Assembly (NCBI RefSeq): GCF_017874035.1
Contig: NZ_JAGGKV010000006.1
Coordinates: 310,001 to 374,000, forward strand
Length of the DNA: 64,000 nucleotides
DNA from: Paenibacillus aceris
Lineage (GTDB): Bacteria; Bacillota; Bacilli; Paenibacillales; NBRC-103111
Reading direction: 5' to 3'
Of this stretch, positions 35,765 through 43,020 are shown in pieces. The notes beneath the pieces were generated by a model. The model was given only the letters and a program-made list of their open reading frames with translations. It did no database searches and was not told the origin of the DNA. The first letter of the stretch is position 1; every line of letters begins with the position of its first letter. The position numbers and the translations under genes are program-made.

Positions 35765-37138
35765 TCAATAGAGCAATCGAACGACTTCATTGGCAGTTAC
35801 AATGCTTAAAGGCTGCGCCTCAAGCCTGTTCTGCTTCCAATTGTGCTCAAACATAACCAACAATGCCTGATTTTGCAGCAGCCCCTTGTGCAGCATCGGC
35901 AGCAACGAGGTCGTAGCCTCACTGAGATGCGCAATGTCCGCAAGAGGAAGCTGCTTACCTTGTTCATCTAAAAGAACATAAGACGCACTCGTCTTTTTCA
36001 TTTCCGCAAAATGCAGCAGCGCGACCGGATGCTTGTCAGAAAGCGGATTTTTGATCAAGTTCTTCACCTGCTTGATGACTTCTGGGAATGATCTGTGGGC
36101 TGTGGCGATGACTTTTTGAAAATCGGACGGGTTAGCCTCGCGGAACGTCGCTTCCTCCCAACGCACCCTTGTGTTCAGCTCGCCAGGGTATTGCGCAAGC
36201 TCACTTGCTTGCACGACTTGAAAGATGGAATCCTCTTCACGAATGTGTTTCGCAGCTCGGAAGGGGCGATAGGTTCTTGTAAGGTGGATTTGTCCGTTAT
36301 GGAGATCGGACCAGTATCCCTCATCGATGAACTCCCCCCTCGCCTGATCCGAATAGGACCGGAAAGCAAGCTGCAGCAGTTCCGCATCCCTCCGAACCCG
36401 ACCTTGCTCTCGCAGCTCTGCGATTTGCCAAGCATGCCCAATCCACTCCTCTACTGTCGATTCCGAATCGATTGGAAGATCTGGATTTTCCAGTCTGCTG
36501 TTCAGGTATTCCCTGCTTTTCTTGATCAGTGATTGCAGGGTAGTGAGCTGCTCGATAACGATGGGATATAGGGCTTCGCGAGTATCATCAGCGCGAAATT
36601 GCAGCGTCACACCTCTCAGGGCCGCTTGAATTCCCGGAATATAGTAATTGCCTAGCTGCTTCGCTTGCTCGTCCGCGGTTTGCAGCGCTTTTTTGTCCAA
36701 GCTGCCAAGTCCCGACGTGACAAGCTGCAGGATGAGCTTCTCCGCAATGCTGATCCCAGCATCAGAATCCGCAGCTTCTTTCTTCTTCTCTTCCCGTTTC
36801 TCTGCTTTCTCCCTTTTGTCCACAATATCCTGGGGAACTGGAGCCGTGACAAATGTTTTTCCTGAGGTAAATGCATACATCAAACCGAGATTGTGCTTGC
36901 ATGGAAACTGCCGGCTCGGGCAAGTGCAGCGGAAAACGGGACTTCCTTCTTTCTGCCCATCGACCGAACAGCGATACGGATCCTTACCGCTACCTTTACA
37001 CTCCCCAAAGATGATTGTCCCGTCCTCTGACTGACAAAGAAGCGGAAAACTGTTTTTCTTCACCAAATCCTTGCCATTTTTGATTGCACTGCTGTTGAGC
37101 GCCAAACTATCGACATACGCTTCCGTTAAATAATTCAT
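35765..37138 (-). CDS. SWIM zinc-finger protein
   Basis: 457 residues. A SWIM zinc finger CxCx6CxH is at about 71-82 (CTCPSRQFPCKH), directly after a basic and beta-rich N-terminal segment. SWIM domains bind nucleic acids or proteins. The rest is mainly helical with no further recognised domain. A Lys/Glu-rich coiled segment at about 110-125 separates the finger from the body. It is the first gene of the cluster SWIM-HEAT-MoxR-DUF5682-VWA, transcribed from the gap after 37138. Confidence 0.85.
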   Translation of the reverse strand: MNYLTEAYVDSLALNSSAIKNGKDLVKKNSFPLLCQSEDGTIIFGECKGSGKDPYRCSVDGQKEGSPVFRCTCPSRQFPCKHNLGLMYAFTSGKTFVTAPVPQDIVDKREKAEKREEKKKEAADSDAGISIAEKLILQLVTSGLGSLDKKALQTADEQAKQLGNYYIPGIQAALRGVTLQFRADDTREALYPIVIEQLTTLQSLIKKSREYLNSRLENPDLPIDSESTVEEWIGHAWQIAELREQGRVRRDAELLQLAFRSYSDQARGEFIDEGYWSDLHNGQIHLTRTYRPFRAAKHIREEDSIFQVVQASELAQYPGELNTRVRWEEATFREANPSDFQKVIATAHRSFPEVIKQVKNLIKNPLSDKHPVALLHFAEMKKTSASYVLLDEQGKQLPLADIAHLSEATTSLLPMLHKGLLQNQALLVMFEHNWKQNRLEAQPLSIVTANEVVRLLY

Positions 37139-37255
37139 CTTATACCCCTCATAACTTGGTTATACAAACTGTTTCCACACAGTCCCTGAATTTCCTTTTT
37201 CATGGGTATGGCTTTTCCTTCTTGAATAGAACGAGAATATGAAAAGTGCACATAA

Positions 37256-37287
37256 AGCAAAAAGAGAGCTCTATGAGCTCCTTTTTT
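37256..37287 (-). terminator. Terminator downstream of the RNA-repair operon
   Basis: GAGCTC (37267-37272 region) and GAGCTC (37275-37280) form a short stem flanked by A- and T-runs on both sides. It separates the TatD end of the RNA-repair operon from the SWIM gene, about 390 bp after the TatD stop. Confidence 0.6.
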
Positions 37288-37290
37288 GGG

Positions 37291-37400
37291 ATTGAGGAGG
37301 GGGTGGCGGGGTACTGGGTCGCAGGGTGCTGGGTGGCGGGGTGGCACTGTTCAGGGTGCAAGGTGCAGAGTGCTGGGTGGCGAGGCAGCGGGGTGCCACC
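37291..37400. repeat. G-rich GGGTGGCGGGG / GGGTGCTGGG repeat tract
   Basis: The plus strand carries repeated variations of GGGTGGCGGGGT and GGGTGCTGGGTGGC, with many G-runs of three to five. It has no coding signal and a strong strand bias in G. It could form G-quadruplexes on the plus strand; this was judged by eye, not computed. Confidence 0.6.
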
Positions 37401-37412
37401 TTTCAGAATAAG

Positions 37413-37590
37413 GGAAAACTGAGGCCGCTATTTCGCCACAATCAGCTAGTTTCCAGATCCAGACGGAACTACAGGGCCTTATTTGCTCGCCAAGCCCCGT
37501 TTCCCGCTCAAAACAGACAAATAGAGGAACAACGTTCCCTCTAAGTGGCAAAATGAGCGCTTTTCTCCGAAATAGCGCCCAGTAGTTCCC
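37413..37590. repeat. Cluster of dispersed intergenic repeats, copy group A
   Basis: Units of the form GGGAACTACNGGGCNCTATTT occur here in both orientations: plus at 37463-37490 and a degenerate unit at 37413-37445; minus at 37560-37590 and 37517-37541. The same unit recurs at 47.3 kb. Beyond it (37600-37678) are short AGCTCATCGCAGC repeats; no gene is seen in the gap. Confidence 0.65.
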
Positions 37591-37678
37591 TTGGGCTCGC
37601 CTTCAGCTCAAGGGAGCCCCAGCCTGCGCGGCCTTGCCTCAATGAAGCTCATCGCAGCTCACTGAAGCTCCTTCCAGC

Positions 37679-38476
37679 TCATCGCAGCCCAAAAAACTCC
37701 CTCGCCGTACGCGTCGTTGCTTCCGCAACCTCCTCCACCGTTTTACCTAAACAATGAGCAACGGTGGCTGCCACATGAGGAAGGAACACCGGCTCATTCC
37801 GGCCATCCTGCGGCTTAACGGGTAAATCACGCGGTGTCAGAAAAGGGGCATCGGTTTCCAGCATCAGACGCTCCAACGGAATCCGCTTCACTAGCTCGCG
37901 CAGATGTTTGCCCCTACGTTCATCGCAGATCCAGCCAGTGATTCCGATATACAGCCCTAATTGCAGATAGACATCAAGCTCCTGCAATGTCCCCGTAAAA
38001 CAATGGACAACGGCCTTGCTTTTCCCTGTTCCCAAGTAAGGCTTCAAAATTCGCACGAAATCAGGATGCGCTTCTCGCTCGTGCAGAAAAAGAGGCATTT
38101 CCAGCTCGCAAGCCAGCTGAATTTGTTCCTCGAACCAAGTGCGCTGCACATCACGAGGCGAAAAATCGCGATTGTAATCCAACCCGCATTCGCCAATGGC
38201 CACAACCTGAGACATCTTGGCTAATCGTCTCAAAGTATCCCGCGTTCGCGATGTGCAATTCCGCGTATCGTGTGGATGGACACCGGCTGTCGTGAACAGC
38301 TGCCCTGGGAATTTCGCCGCATATCGCGCAGCCGCATCGCTGTTCCGCTCGCTGGTGCCCGTCAGAACAAGAGGCGATACACCAGCCTCAACGGATCTTC
38401 CAACGACCTCATCCCGATCCCGTTCAAAAGATCGATGCATCAAATTAACGCCAATGTCAATCAGTTGCCGATTCAC
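37679..38476 (-). CDS. tatD: TatD-family metal-dependent DNase/RNase
   Basis: About 265 residues from a GTG at 38476, which follows GGGGGGG at 9 bp; longer frames to 38557 run far into kptA. Motifs: IDIGVNL (metal His replaced by Gly-Val-Asn as in proper TatD), GECGLDYNRDF, HEREAHPDF, VVHCFTGTLQEL, GITGWICDERRG and ETDAPFLTPRD. The sequence is closer to E. coli TatD than to the usual Firmicutes YabD/TatD. The family has 3'-5' exonuclease activity. It overlaps kptA by 20 bp and is the last gene of the RNA-repair operon, which suggests a role in trimming or clearing damaged RNA ends. Confidence 0.9.
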   Translation of the reverse strand: MNRQLIDIGVNLMHRSFERDRDEVVGRSVEAGVSPLVLTGTSERNSDAAARYAAKFPGQLFTTAGVHPHDTRNCTSRTRDTLRRLAKMSQVVAIGECGLDYNRDFSPRDVQRTWFEEQIQLACELEMPLFLHEREAHPDFVRILKPYLGTGKSKAVVHCFTGTLQELDVYLQLGLYIGITGWICDERRGKHLRELVKRIPLERLMLETDAPFLTPRDLPVKPQDGRNEPVFLPHVAATVAHCLGKTVEEVAEATTRTAREFFGLR

Positions 38477-39044
38477 TTCTGTTCGCCCCCCCAGCCTCAT
38501 AAAGGCTGCAAAATTCCGCAGGAACGGTGTCTGCAAGCCATACTTCATTGCCTGCATAATAAAACTTAATCCCCGCGCTTAAAGCTTTTGCCGTATCAAT
38601 GCTCAAAATGATAAGCTCACCTCTACGTTTACCTGCAAGTGTGGCGAAATGAAGCCCTTCAGACAAATGCACATATTGACGCTGCATGCGGTGCAGTCCT
38701 TGATTCAAAATCTTTGGCGCAGCCTGCACATTCGTACCATGATAGAGCACCATAGGCGGAACCCCGCTTGGATAGCTGACTTTATCATGGCTATGCCCGT
38801 ACCTGGCCCTGATGCGATCGCCAATTATTTCAAAGCGCTGCTTTTCACAGCGCTCTACAACCTCTTCCATATCACTCACACTAAGCTCGGACCACTTGGT
38901 CTGAGCACGAAGAACATCCAATAAATCTGCAACTGCGCAAGATCCATCAACAGAATCGAGTAGCAGCCCGAACTTTTCCGGTGAATGCCGCAATATTTTG
39001 CTCATCAACTTACTTAAGCTTGTTTGCATGTTATTAGATACCAT
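38457..39044 (-). CDS. kptA: RNA 2'-phosphotransferase KptA (Tpt1 family)
   Basis: About 195 residues from the ATG at 39044 (AAGGA, 10-bp spacer). The family blocks are present: LSKLMSKILRHSPEKFGL near the N-terminus, RIRARYGHS near residue 80, LYHGT near 101, and RMQRQYVHLSEGL near 119-131. The Arg-His-Arg-Arg catalytic set of Tpt1 is represented by RHSP, RARYGHS and the later Arg residues. The enzyme removes an internal 2'-phosphate from RNA using NAD+. Here it sits with RtcB, a nucleotidyltransferase, an AAA ATPase and TatD, so it probably clears ends or splice junctions bearing 2'-phosphate. Confidence 0.93.
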   Translation of the reverse strand: MVSNNMQTSLSKLMSKILRHSPEKFGLLLDSVDGSCAVADLLDVLRAQTKWSELSVSDMEEVVERCEKQRFEIIGDRIRARYGHSHDKVSYPSGVPPMVLYHGTNVQAAPKILNQGLHRMQRQYVHLSEGLHFATLAGKRRGELIILSIDTAKALSAGIKFYYAGNEVWLADTVPAEFCSLYEAGGANRSESATD

Positions 39045-39074
39045 TTGACTCACATCCTTCCATCTATCCTCATC

Positions 39075-40280
39075 TCAATTAACCACAAACCCAACCCTAA
39101 CCTCCGAATCTTCCTTCAGCCACGACATCGTCTGCCCCTTATGCAGATCCGATTTCATTGACTTCACCAGCTTCTCTATGTCCACACTCTGCTCATAATG
39201 CCACTGAAGCGCAGCCGCTGCGTACAACTCATTTAACTGGGCGAAAGTAAATCCTTCCGTTTGCTTCGCCGTAACCCGTATCAAGTCATCGCTCAACAGT
39301 TTTCCGAATCCTTTTTGCTCCAAATAAGTCTGCCTAAGCGCAACGTCAGGAAGCTTGATTTCATAAGCTCGGTCAAAACGCCCCGCCCGATTCATTAACG
39401 CTGGATCAATTTGTTCGGGATAATTGGTTGTTCCAATTAGAAAAATACCCTCTTTCGAAGTCGCGCCATCCAAAATGTTTAAAAAATAAGACCTTGCCCG
39501 TTGAGGCATCGCGTCAATGTCCTCGATTACAAGAATCATAGGCGCCAAGTTCGCCGCTGCTTGAAGAACCTCTTGTATAGAATCGCTGCACGTATTCTCT
39601 GTAATTTGCCAGTAAGCGACCGGTGCCTTCACACTGCCGGCAATAGATTTGACGAGCGTTGTTTTTCCGTTGCCCGGCTTCCCGTAGAGCAGGATACCTC
39701 TTTTGTAAGGAAGCTGATATTCCTTGAAAAAGGTACGGTCTTCGTCGAAAAACTGATCGATGGACCTATAAATATCCCGCTTCACATCATCCTTCATAAT
39801 GACTTCTACGCGGTCGACCATGCGAGTAATGGGAGCCAATTCTTTTTCCATACCATGGGGTCCGTCTGTAAAAATCGTCACCTGCCGCCGATCCAAATCT
39901 CTTCGGCGCTGCCGCGCCAGCTCTAAAAAACGCCGGAGACTGGCGTCATCCACAGCAAAAACAAAATCCTCAGCACCGATCCCATGCATTCGAAAAATGG
40001 GTACCCGAGCAAGAGCGATTCCCCATTCCGGATAGGCGAAGACGTTATTCCGTAAAGTCGGAAATGTACGGTAAGCCGATATTTCGCTATCTCCTTCCAT
40101 TCCGAATGCACGTGACTCCATGTGATCGAAGATTTTGGTCACATGCAGAACCTGAGGGGACCGCGTTTTCACATCGTGTTCCAGCAGCTCCCAGTATTCT
40201 TCTTTCCCATCATCGCTCACATACGGCTCAAACTGCTGCCCATATAAACACGCTAAGAATGCGTTCCAAAACATAAGCAT
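39075..40280 (-). CDS. AAA+ ATPase of the RNA-repair operon (possible N-terminal frameshift)
   Basis: 401 residues as read from the ATG at 40280. The C-terminal AAA+ domain has Walker A GKPGNGKTT near residue 200, Walker B MILVIEDID near 247, the sensor GTTNYPEQIDPAL and the arginine finger NRAGRFDRAYEI, similar to BCS1/CDC48-like ATPases. The N-terminal part (about 1-160) is of unknown fold. The true start is open: ATG at 40274 has GGGGA 8 bp upstream, but another frame with a good ribosome binding site begins ATG at 40380, overlapping the rtcB stop by 4 bp. It runs to 40228 and would join this protein if one base of the T4 run at 40268-40271 were deleted. The ATPase may remodel RNA or the repair enzymes. 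Confidence 0.82.
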   Translation of the reverse strand: MLMFWNAFLACLYGQQFEPYVSDDGKEEYWELLEHDVKTRSPQVLHVTKIFDHMESRAFGMEGDSEISAYRTFPTLRNNVFAYPEWGIALARVPIFRMHGIGAEDFVFAVDDASLRRFLELARQRRRDLDRRQVTIFTDGPHGMEKELAPITRMVDRVEVIMKDDVKRDIYRSIDQFFDEDRTFFKEYQLPYKRGILLYGKPGNGKTTLVKSIAGSVKAPVAYWQITENTCSDSIQEVLQAAANLAPMILVIEDIDAMPQRARSYFLNILDGATSKEGIFLIGTTNYPEQIDPALMNRAGRFDRAYEIKLPDVALRQTYLEQKGFGKLLSDDLIRVTAKQTEGFTFAQLNELYAAAALQWHYEQSVDIEKLVKSMKSDLHKGQTMSWLKEDSEVRVGFVVN

Positions 40281-40376
40281 AATCCCCGTACGCGGTGAGC
40301 GAACCGCTACCTGCCCTATTCGGGACGGATACAGCCGCTGCAGGCTCTCTCTCTATTTTCATCCTGTGTTCCATTT

Positions 40377-41798
40377 TCATTTGGCACCTTTTACTGTCGC
40401 CATGGGCCTGCACTTCGCAACTACCTGAGCCAAACCTGCTCCGACAACACTCTCTATAATTTGATCGACATCTTTGTAGGCTTGCGGGGATTCATCGAGG
40501 ATAGATTCTAGCGACTTTTGGTTGACTACGATTTCCTCTTCAGTCCCTACGCGCATCGAGGCGGCAAATTCACTAAGCGTAATCAGCCTTTTCGTTGCAC
40601 TGCGCGAACGGATACGGCCTGCGCCATGGCAGATGGAGTGAAAGTTGGCTTGGCCGCCCGGCGCTCCAACCATGATATAGGATGCCGTCCCCATCGAACC
40701 CGGTATCAGTGCCGGATGACCGGTGTTCATATAGGGCTGCGGATTATCCGGGTGCCCTGCAGGAAGCGACCGCGTCGCCCCTTTGCGATGCACAAAATAA
40801 GACTCGCCCTCATGCTTTTCCTCCCAGGCGTAGTTATGCATGAGATCGTACAAGGTCGTCATTTCAAACTTCGACCCGAACACATCCTTGCCGGCCTCAC
40901 GAATGGCATATGCGATGAGATGTCGATTTACAACGGCATAATTAAGCGCCGAGTACATCAAATTGACGTAGGACTGCGCAGCCTCATGCCCCAGTGGAGC
41001 AAAGACCAGCTTAGGATCAGCGGTTCCTAATCCAAGCATTCGCATGACCTTCGACATCTCGCTGCTGCACACTTGGCTGACGGAGCCGCCCCACGCGCGT
41101 GATCCGGAATGGATCATGACGATAACTTGACCGTCGAACAGCCCCCAAGCTTCCGCTACCTCGCGGTTTTCTTCGGCGATTTCTATGGACTGAATCTCTG
41201 CAAAATGATTCCCATTCCCCAGTGTGCCGAGCTGACGATGCGAGCGATGCCACACCGCATTGGGAAAGCGGTTCAACACATTTTCATCCAATGTAAATTT
41301 GCTGCACTCAACATGAGTAAGGGACGTCGCCTTCCTAGGCGTATAGCCGTCCGGTATATACTTTTTCGGCAAGCCGTGCAGACCTTTGGTCACGATATGC
41401 TCCAGACGAACATCCGAGAAATGACCTCGTGCGTGATCCTCCACAGGCAAGTATTTCTCGATCGTCTTCACGAGCTTGCGCCGCAGATTTACATCTTTCA
41501 GCTCATCCTTGTGCACATTCGTCATATGCACCCTCATCCCGCAGCCGATATCGCTGCCGACGATCGATGGCGACACATACCCATCATGGGTATACCACGC
41601 GGCGGTTGTGCCAATGCAAGTGCCGACACCTACGTGTACGTCCGGCGTATAGCTCATATATTTCTGATTCGGGATCTGCAAATTGTTGTTAGCCATCTGA
41701 AACACTTGATAATCTAACACTTTAAACAGCTCAGGCGCTGCATAGACATGGACAACCCCAGAAGGGAGCTGAACCTGCTGTACATAATTTTCTTTCAT
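40377..41798 (-). CDS. rtcB: RtcB 3'-phosphate RNA ligase
   Basis: 473 residues. The RtcB blocks are visible: VGSDIGCGMR near residue 80 with the metal-binding Asp and Cys, GTLGNGNHFAEI near 190, HSGSRAWG near 231, HRKGATRS, the PGSMGTASYIMVG loop near 369, and the guanylylated His in CHGAGRIRSRS near 392. RtcB joins 2',3'-cyclic phosphate or 3'-phosphate ends to 5'-OH using GTP and Mn2+. It begins 15 bp after the nucleotidyltransferase stop and ends in a 4-bp overlap with the frame that probably belongs to the AAA gene. Length is at the upper end of normal. Confidence 0.95.
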   Translation of the reverse strand: MKENYVQQVQLPSGVVHVYAAPELFKVLDYQVFQMANNNLQIPNQKYMSYTPDVHVGVGTCIGTTAAWYTHDGYVSPSIVGSDIGCGMRVHMTNVHKDELKDVNLRRKLVKTIEKYLPVEDHARGHFSDVRLEHIVTKGLHGLPKKYIPDGYTPRKATSLTHVECSKFTLDENVLNRFPNAVWHRSHRQLGTLGNGNHFAEIQSIEIAEENREVAEAWGLFDGQVIVMIHSGSRAWGGSVSQVCSSEMSKVMRMLGLGTADPKLVFAPLGHEAAQSYVNLMYSALNYAVVNRHLIAYAIREAGKDVFGSKFEMTTLYDLMHNYAWEEKHEGESYFVHRKGATRSLPAGHPDNPQPYMNTGHPALIPGSMGTASYIMVGAPGGQANFHSICHGAGRIRSRSATKRLITLSEFAASMRVGTEEEIVVNQKSLESILDESPQAYKDVDQIIESVVGAGLAQVVAKCRPMATVKGAK

Positions 41799-41813
41799 TC
41801 TTGTTTATCCTCT

Positions 41814-42596
41814 CTATGAACCCCAAACCTCCTTCAGTGCCTCTCGGAACAGAGCATCTAATTCTTGATCCTGCTGCTCGCCAGAGACCGAAATGTGTTT
41901 GGCGGTTTCTTCAAAATAAGCGATTTGCCGCTCTAAATAATCGTTAATCACCGATACTTTCGGCTCTAAGTCGAATTCGACACCGGCCTTTTTCCGAGTC
42001 AACAATGTGTATATTTCTTGCTTTAATTTCGAGTTTGGGAGCACTTCCTCCACAAGCTTTTCAAATTCCATCGGCGGCATACTGCCGTGTCTCTCAATCC
42101 ACTCGCAGGCAAGTATCGGGCGCAGCACATAGAAATATTTCTTGATTTTGACAACATCGCCTTGCAAATATTCCCGAAAATTCCCTTTGGCCATATGCAG
42201 GTAGTGATACATGCTTGATCGCGGGGAAAAGGAGATCGGAGAGAGCTGACGGATTGTCTCCGTTATACGATACTTCTCCAAATACGGGATCGGCGATTGC
42301 AGCCACTCCAGCAATGGCGGATTCGATTTACGAAACAGATTCAGCGCCTTCTTCAAATCCCACCCGTTGATGTCGAGTAGATCGCTGATCGGACGCTCAA
42401 TGACATCCCGTTTCTCAAAAATGGACAAGTACCAATCCACCGGTCTTACATAGATGAACCTCACATCATAATCACTATCCTTGGAGGGAAATCCCCATGC
42501 CCTGCTGCCTGACTCACAGGCATACAGGATTCGGACGCCCTCCTCTTGCTCAATTTGTTGAAGCTGCGAATGTATATGCTCTAGATCCAAAGTCAT
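41814..42596 (-). CDS. YcgL-like nucleotidyltransferase (Pol beta superfamily)
   Basis: About 260 residues from the ATG at 42596 (AAGGGTGAG at 4-9 bp). The nucleotidyltransferase signature GSRAWGFPSKDSDYDVRFIYV is near residue 31-51: GS, then DxD as DYD. The region after about 120 is the helical YcgL-type C-terminal domain with SMYHYLHMAKGNF. Proteins of this group have been seen beside rtcB in other bacteria, but their substrate is not known to me. A function in adding or testing nucleotides on repaired RNA ends is inferred. It is the first long gene of the operon, after a leader with a 29-codon ORF and a hairpin. Confidence 0.83.
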   Translation of the reverse strand: MTLDLEHIHSQLQQIEQEEGVRILYACESGSRAWGFPSKDSDYDVRFIYVRPVDWYLSIFEKRDVIERPISDLLDINGWDLKKALNLFRKSNPPLLEWLQSPIPYLEKYRITETIRQLSPISFSPRSSMYHYLHMAKGNFREYLQGDVVKIKKYFYVLRPILACEWIERHGSMPPMEFEKLVEEVLPNSKLKQEIYTLLTRKKAGVEFDLEPKVSVINDYLERQIAYFEETAKHISVSGEQQDQELDALFREALKEVWGS

Positions 42597-42627
42597 CGTA
42601 CTCACCCTTTCTTCCAAATGTGGACGC

Positions 42628-42662
42628 AAAAAAGCCGTAGACCAGCATCGTCTACGGCTTTT
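42628..42662 (-). terminator. Terminator-like hairpin in the RNA-repair operon leader
   Basis: A perfect 13-bp stem AAAAGCCGTAGAC/GTCTACGGCTTTT (42630-42662) with a 7-nt loop is followed on the minus strand by TTTTTTG. It lies 32 bp before the nucleotidyltransferase start and after the 29-codon ORF, so transcription must read through it to reach the operon. Confidence 0.75.
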
Positions 42663-42698
42663 CATGTCAAATTTAAACGAAGTCACTCCACAGAGGAC

Positions 42699-42788
42699 TT
42701 ACGTATTCGTCACAAACCCGGTCGAGACCGATGGTATGTTGCCTATATGCATTGTCAGGTTACGGATAGAAATTTGATTGCGAATCAT
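42699..42788 (-). CDS. 29-aa peptide ORF in the leader of the RNA-repair operon
   Basis: The ATG at 42788 follows AAAGGAGG at an ideal 8-bp spacing and runs 29 codons to TAA at 42699. The peptide begins MIRNQISIRNLTMHIGN and is rich in Ile, Asn and Thr, with no signal or homology that I recognise. It lies directly downstream of a sigma-A promoter and upstream of a terminator-like hairpin. It may be a leader peptide for transcription attenuation, or a stand-alone small gene. Confidence 0.55.
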   Translation of the reverse strand: MIRNQISIRNLTMHIGNIPSVSTGFVTNT

Positions 42789-42820
42789 ATCGTCGGCCTC
42801 CTTTCCATTCATTTACAAAC

Positions 42821-42850
42821 ATCATACGAGTCAAACCCACATCACGTCAA
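42821..42850 (-). promoter_or_regulatory. Promoter of the RNA-repair operon
   Basis: On the minus strand TTGACG (42845-42850), an 18-bp spacer and TATGAT (42821-42826) form a good sigma-A promoter about 35 bp before the 29-codon ORF. There is no sigma-54 -24/-12 element, unlike the RtcR-controlled operon of E. coli. Confidence 0.55.
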
Positions 42851-42906
42851 TCATCCTGCGGCGGAAAGATTAGTTATACTTATTTTCACGATGATAGTTG
42901 CCGTGT

Positions 42907-42987
42907 GTCGTCATTTTCGAATATGGCGAAAGTATGACGACAAGTGAAAAGTTTTCCATTTTCTCCTATTCGTTCCCCTGTTACAAT
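42907..42987 (+). promoter_or_regulatory. WYL-gene promoter with interrupted inverted repeat
   Basis: GTCGTCAT (42907-42914) with TCG pairs to CGA with ATGACGAC (42927-42941), an inverted repeat with a 2-nt offset. TGTTACAAT (42979-42987) is an extended -10 about 40 bp further on. The repeat lies between the divergent WYL genes and the RNA-repair operon and may be an operator for a WYL protein. Confidence 0.45.
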
Positions 42988-43020
42988 AAGATCAGGTTAG
43001 AGGAAGAGTGAGGGGATTAT

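Noticed and set aside
40228..40380. Independent small gene between rtcB and the AAA ATPase
   Set aside because: It overlaps the AAA start in another frame and joins the AAA frame with one base change, so a frameshifted N-terminus is likelier.
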